From assembly GCA_002331565.1 (NCBI GenBank), contig DCZC01000136.1:508-7132 (forward strand): 6,625 nt of DNA, given 5' to 3'. Positions 4,311 to 6,625 of this stretch are shown one piece after another. The position numbers and the translations under genes are program-made. Source of the stretch: Gemmatimonas sp. UBA2094. Lineage in GTDB: Bacteria; Gemmatimonadota; Gemmatimonadetes; Gemmatimonadales; Gemmatimonadaceae. Each line of letters opens with the position of its first letter. Positions within the stretch are counted from its first letter, which is position 1. The notes under the pieces are model-generated. The model saw only the letters and a list, made by a program, of their open reading frames with translations, had not been told where the DNA came from and made no database searches.

Positions 4311-6625
4311 TTACCCGCCGGTGCCGAACTGCCGCGTGAACTTCAGGAACACGCTGCGCTGCTGCGGTTGCACCCAGTTGAAGAAGCCGGTGGCGTCACG
4401 CCCATCGTTGAGTACCAGGAAGAGTCCGGTACCGGCCGTGTTGAGCCAACCGAAGCGCACGTTCGCCGACCAGATGCGCTGCTGATTGTTGAACTGCGTG
4501 AGCGTCTGCACGAAGATGCGCGGCGTGAAGAAGTAGTTGAGGCGCACCGCCTGCAGCGTGCGCTTGAAGTTGCCCTCGGGCAGCCGCACGTCGTTGTGGT
4601 CGACGGTCAGCGAACCGGAGAACGTGGCGCCACGCCGCAGGGTGAGGGTGCCGCTGCCGCCGTTGCGCGTGCCGGTCCAGAACTGACCGAAATCGAATCG
4701 ACCGGTGGCCGAAATGTTCTCGCTGGGGTCGGTGGTATAGTCGAAGCCGAGCGTGCCCCACTGGTACTGTCCGGGGGCGATCACGACGCCCGGCGAGATC
4801 TCGAAGGGCCGCTGCAGCCCTTCCTGCGAGATGTTCCACTCCGGACCAAACTTCGTGCTGTTGGCGAACTCGATTTCCGTCAGATCGAGGTGCCAGTAGC
4901 CGGTCTGGCGGAAGCCGTCGTCGATGTCGTAGAAGCCGCGGTAGCTCACGTGCGGATTCCACTGCCGGAACCAGGCCCACTCGGGCTTGCGCCACAGGTA
5001 CATCGCGGTCGCATCCACGGCGCGATAGCCACCCGGCCGGCTCATGAACCCGACCTCGGGGTTGAAGTCCTCGCCGATCTGCGCCACGCGGGCATTCGCG
5101 TTGAACACGTTGGTGGCGTACGCCACGCGCGCGCTGTAGGCGAGATCATCGCCGTTGCGACCGGGGGTGACGGTCTTCGAAGCCCAGAGATCGCTCGTCC
5201 ACTTCTGTCCGATGCCGAGGCGGCCATCCACCGCGAAGGTGCGGTTGTAGTTCGCGCCGCTGTCGGTGGCCATGCGCTGCACGGCCATCACGCCGAGGCG
5301 CGACCGGGCGCCCACTTCTCGCGTGGCGCGCGCCACGGAATACGATTGCCCGGACGTGCGCGGATCGGGCGCATCGGTGACCATCTGCAGCAGACCGACG
5401 GTGGTGCTCCCCACGCGCCCGGACAACCGGCCGCCGCCAAGAATCGGCTGCGGCGTGCCGTTGTCGGAAATGCCGATGCGACGCGTGAAGAAGAGGTCGA
5501 CCGCCTGCGGCGTCCCCGCGGAGAACACGCCGGCGTTCTCGAGGAAGAACGGGCGCTTCTCGGGGAAGAAGACCGGGAACCGCGTGAGATTCACGCGCTG
5601 GTCGTCCACCTCGACCTGCGCGAAGTCGGTGTTCACCGTGAGATCGAGCGTGAGCGCCGGCGTGACGCCGTACTTGATTTCGCCGCCGATTTCCGTGGGC
5701 GTGGTGCTCGTCTTGAGCCCCTTGTTCCACCGTTCCTGGCTCGACGCGAGCACATACGGCGTCATCGTCTGGATGCGACGGACGGGCGGCGTAAGCTTCG
5801 CGAGATTGCCCGCCAGCGACAGGCGATAGAGGTTGAACTGACGGGGGATGAACGACCAGTACAGCTCCTCGTTCTTGCGGCGGATCATGCGGGCGACGTT
5901 GAGCCCCCACGTCTGCTCACCGTTGGCCGACTGATAGCGGATCGTGGAAAACGGAATGCGGAACTCCGCCGTCCAGCCCAGCGAGTCGACGGTGGTCGCG
6001 ACCGTCCAGCTGGCGTCCCAGTTCACGTTGAAGCCGCCCATCGCACCGGCCTGCATGCGGTTCTGCCCCTGCACCATGGCGCCGCCGCCTTCCCCCTCGC
6101 GGATCACCTGGCCGTCGTACTCCACGCCCGCCGGCGTCGTGCCGAACACGAAGCCGTTCTGGCGATCGTGATACGTGTCGAAGATGAAGGCCACGTAGTC
6201 GCTGTTGGCGAGCGTCACGTCGCGGATCTTCTCACCGGGGATGATCAGCGACGGCTCGCGGTCGTACATGCGCGCCCCGATGAACAGGTATTTGCCGTCG
6301 CTGGCGAAGCGGACTTCGGTACGCTCCGAGGCAGGCACCCCTTCGTTGAGTTCGCGCTGCACGAAGTCGCTCACCGCGGCCCCCTGCGTCCACACGCCCT
6401 CGTCGAGCTTGCCGTCGATGACCGGTTCCGCGCCCTCGAGCTTGATGATGTTCACCGTGGGCCGCGGCTTGGCCCGGGCCACACGCGCAAACGAGTCGGC
6501 CACGGCGGCGCCGAGCCGCATGCCACCCCCCCGCGGGGCCGGCTGGGCACCCGCCGTGCCGGAGAGTCCGAGGGCGCACAAGGCAGTCAAAGCGGCGCCG
6601 ATAGAGGCGCTGCGGGCAGGGCGAA
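4311..6625 (-). CDS. CBM9-DUF5916 outer-membrane/surface protein, start codon outside window
   Basis: The frame is open from the stop (TAA, 4313-4311) to the right edge, so the start lies beyond 6625. The TTG at 6590 is an internal codon: the 11 codons before it (RPARSASIGAA) continue a signal peptide ending AGAQ. Counting from codon 6590 as 1, residues about 45-215 form a carbohydrate-binding module family 9-like domain, with PVIDGKLDEGVW at 56-67, RFASDGKYLFIGARMYD at 94-110 and WTAEFRIPFSTIRY at 206-219. The rest, to 759, is DUF5916, recognised by DFAQVEVDDQRVNLTRFP (322-339) followed by VFFPEKRPFFLENAGVF (340-356). The C-terminal half has many alternating strands rich in aromatic residues, ending KFTRQFGTGG, which suggests an outer-membrane beta-barrel. 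Its role is unknown; in the family a surface glycan or protease link is often proposed but unproven. It is the upstream neighbour of the NTF2-like gene, with no clear terminator between them. Confidence 0.92.
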   Translation of the reverse strand, partial: RPARSASIGAALTALCALGLSGTAGAQPAPRGGGMRLGAAVADSFARVARAKPRPTVNIIKLEGAEPVIDGKLDEGVWTQGAAVSDFVQRELNEGVPASERTEVRFASDGKYLFIGARMYDREPSLIIPGEKIRDVTLANSDYVAFIFDTYHDRQNGFVFGTTPAGVEYDGQVIREGEGGGAMVQGQNRMQAGAMGGFNVNWDASWTVATTVDSLGWTAEFRIPFSTIRYQSANGEQTWGLNVARMIRRKNEELYWSFIPRQFNLYRLSLAGNLAKLTPPVRRIQTMTPYVLASSQERWNKGLKTSTTPTEIGGEIKYGVTPALTLDLTVNTDFAQVEVDDQRVNLTRFPVFFPEKRPFFLENAGVFSAGTPQAVDLFFTRRIGISDNGTPQPILGGGRLSGRVGSTTVGLLQMVTDAPDPRTSGQSYSVARATREVGARSRLGVMAVQRMATDSGANYNRTFAVDGRLGIGQKWTSDLWASKTVTPGRNGDDLAYSARVAYATNVFNANARVAQIGEDFNPEVGFMSRPGGYRAVDATAMYLWRKPEWAWFRQWNPHVSYRGFYDIDDGFRQTGYWHLDLTEIEFANSTKFGPEWNISQEGLQRPFEISPGVVIAPGQYQWGTLGFDYTTDPSENISATGRFDFGQFWTGTRNGGSGTLTLRRGATFSGSLTVDHNDVRLPEGNFKRTLQAVRLNYFFTPRIFVQTLTQFNNQQRIWSANVRFGWLNTAGTGLFLVLNDGRDATGFFNWVQPQQRSVFLKFTRQFGTGG

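Noticed and set aside
6588..6590. TTG at 6590 as start of the DUF5916 protein
   Set aside because: The frame stays open to the window edge, and the preceding codons continue a signal peptide. The true start lies outside.

Overview
This window reads as ordinary chromosomal sequence from a GC-rich, diderm, free-living heterotroph. The best guess is Gemmatimonadota (Gemmatimonas-like). The reasons are the strong GC bias at third codon positions, the number of exported proteins, the DUF5916/CBM9 outer-membrane protein, and a small secreted protein of a type I associate with Gemmatimonadota and Acidobacteriota. The taxonomic call is inference from protein style, not a database result.

Layout, left to right. 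On the minus strand at 1-344 is the N-terminal part of an exported pyridoxamine-phosphate-oxidase-like (general stress protein 26-type) flavin-binding protein; its 3' end lies outside the window. An 87-bp divergent intergenic region (345-431) holds a cluster of inverted repeats. On the plus strand, an OFA-family major facilitator transporter (432-1727) is followed after 75 bp by a small secreted protein of unknown function (1803-2273). Thirteen bases later comes an exported amidohydrolase of the N-acyl-D-amino-acid deacylase family (2287-3867), probably co-transcribed with the small protein. On the minus strand, an NTF2/SnoaL-like protein (3848-4237) overlaps the amidohydrolase tail to tail by 20 bp. 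It is preceded by a large CBM9-DUF5916 protein (4311-6625), whose start codon is beyond the right edge.

Function as a group. Four of the six proteins carry or very probably carry an export signal, so the theme is envelope and secreted functions: organic-anion transport, hydrolysis of acylated amino-acid-like or related amide compounds, and a surface protein with a carbohydrate-binding fold. No single pathway ties them together. There is no sign of a defence system, mobile element, CRISPR array, tRNA or rRNA. All intergenic gaps are under 100 bp and no convincing intrinsic terminator is visible.

The points most worth a second look are: two minus-strand genes whose -10-like boxes sit exactly where a leaderless mRNA would need them; the stacked inverted repeats between the two divergent genes at the left; and an unusual metal site in the amidohydrolase, where the family cysteine is lost and the protein's only two cysteines flank the predicted catalytic aspartate.
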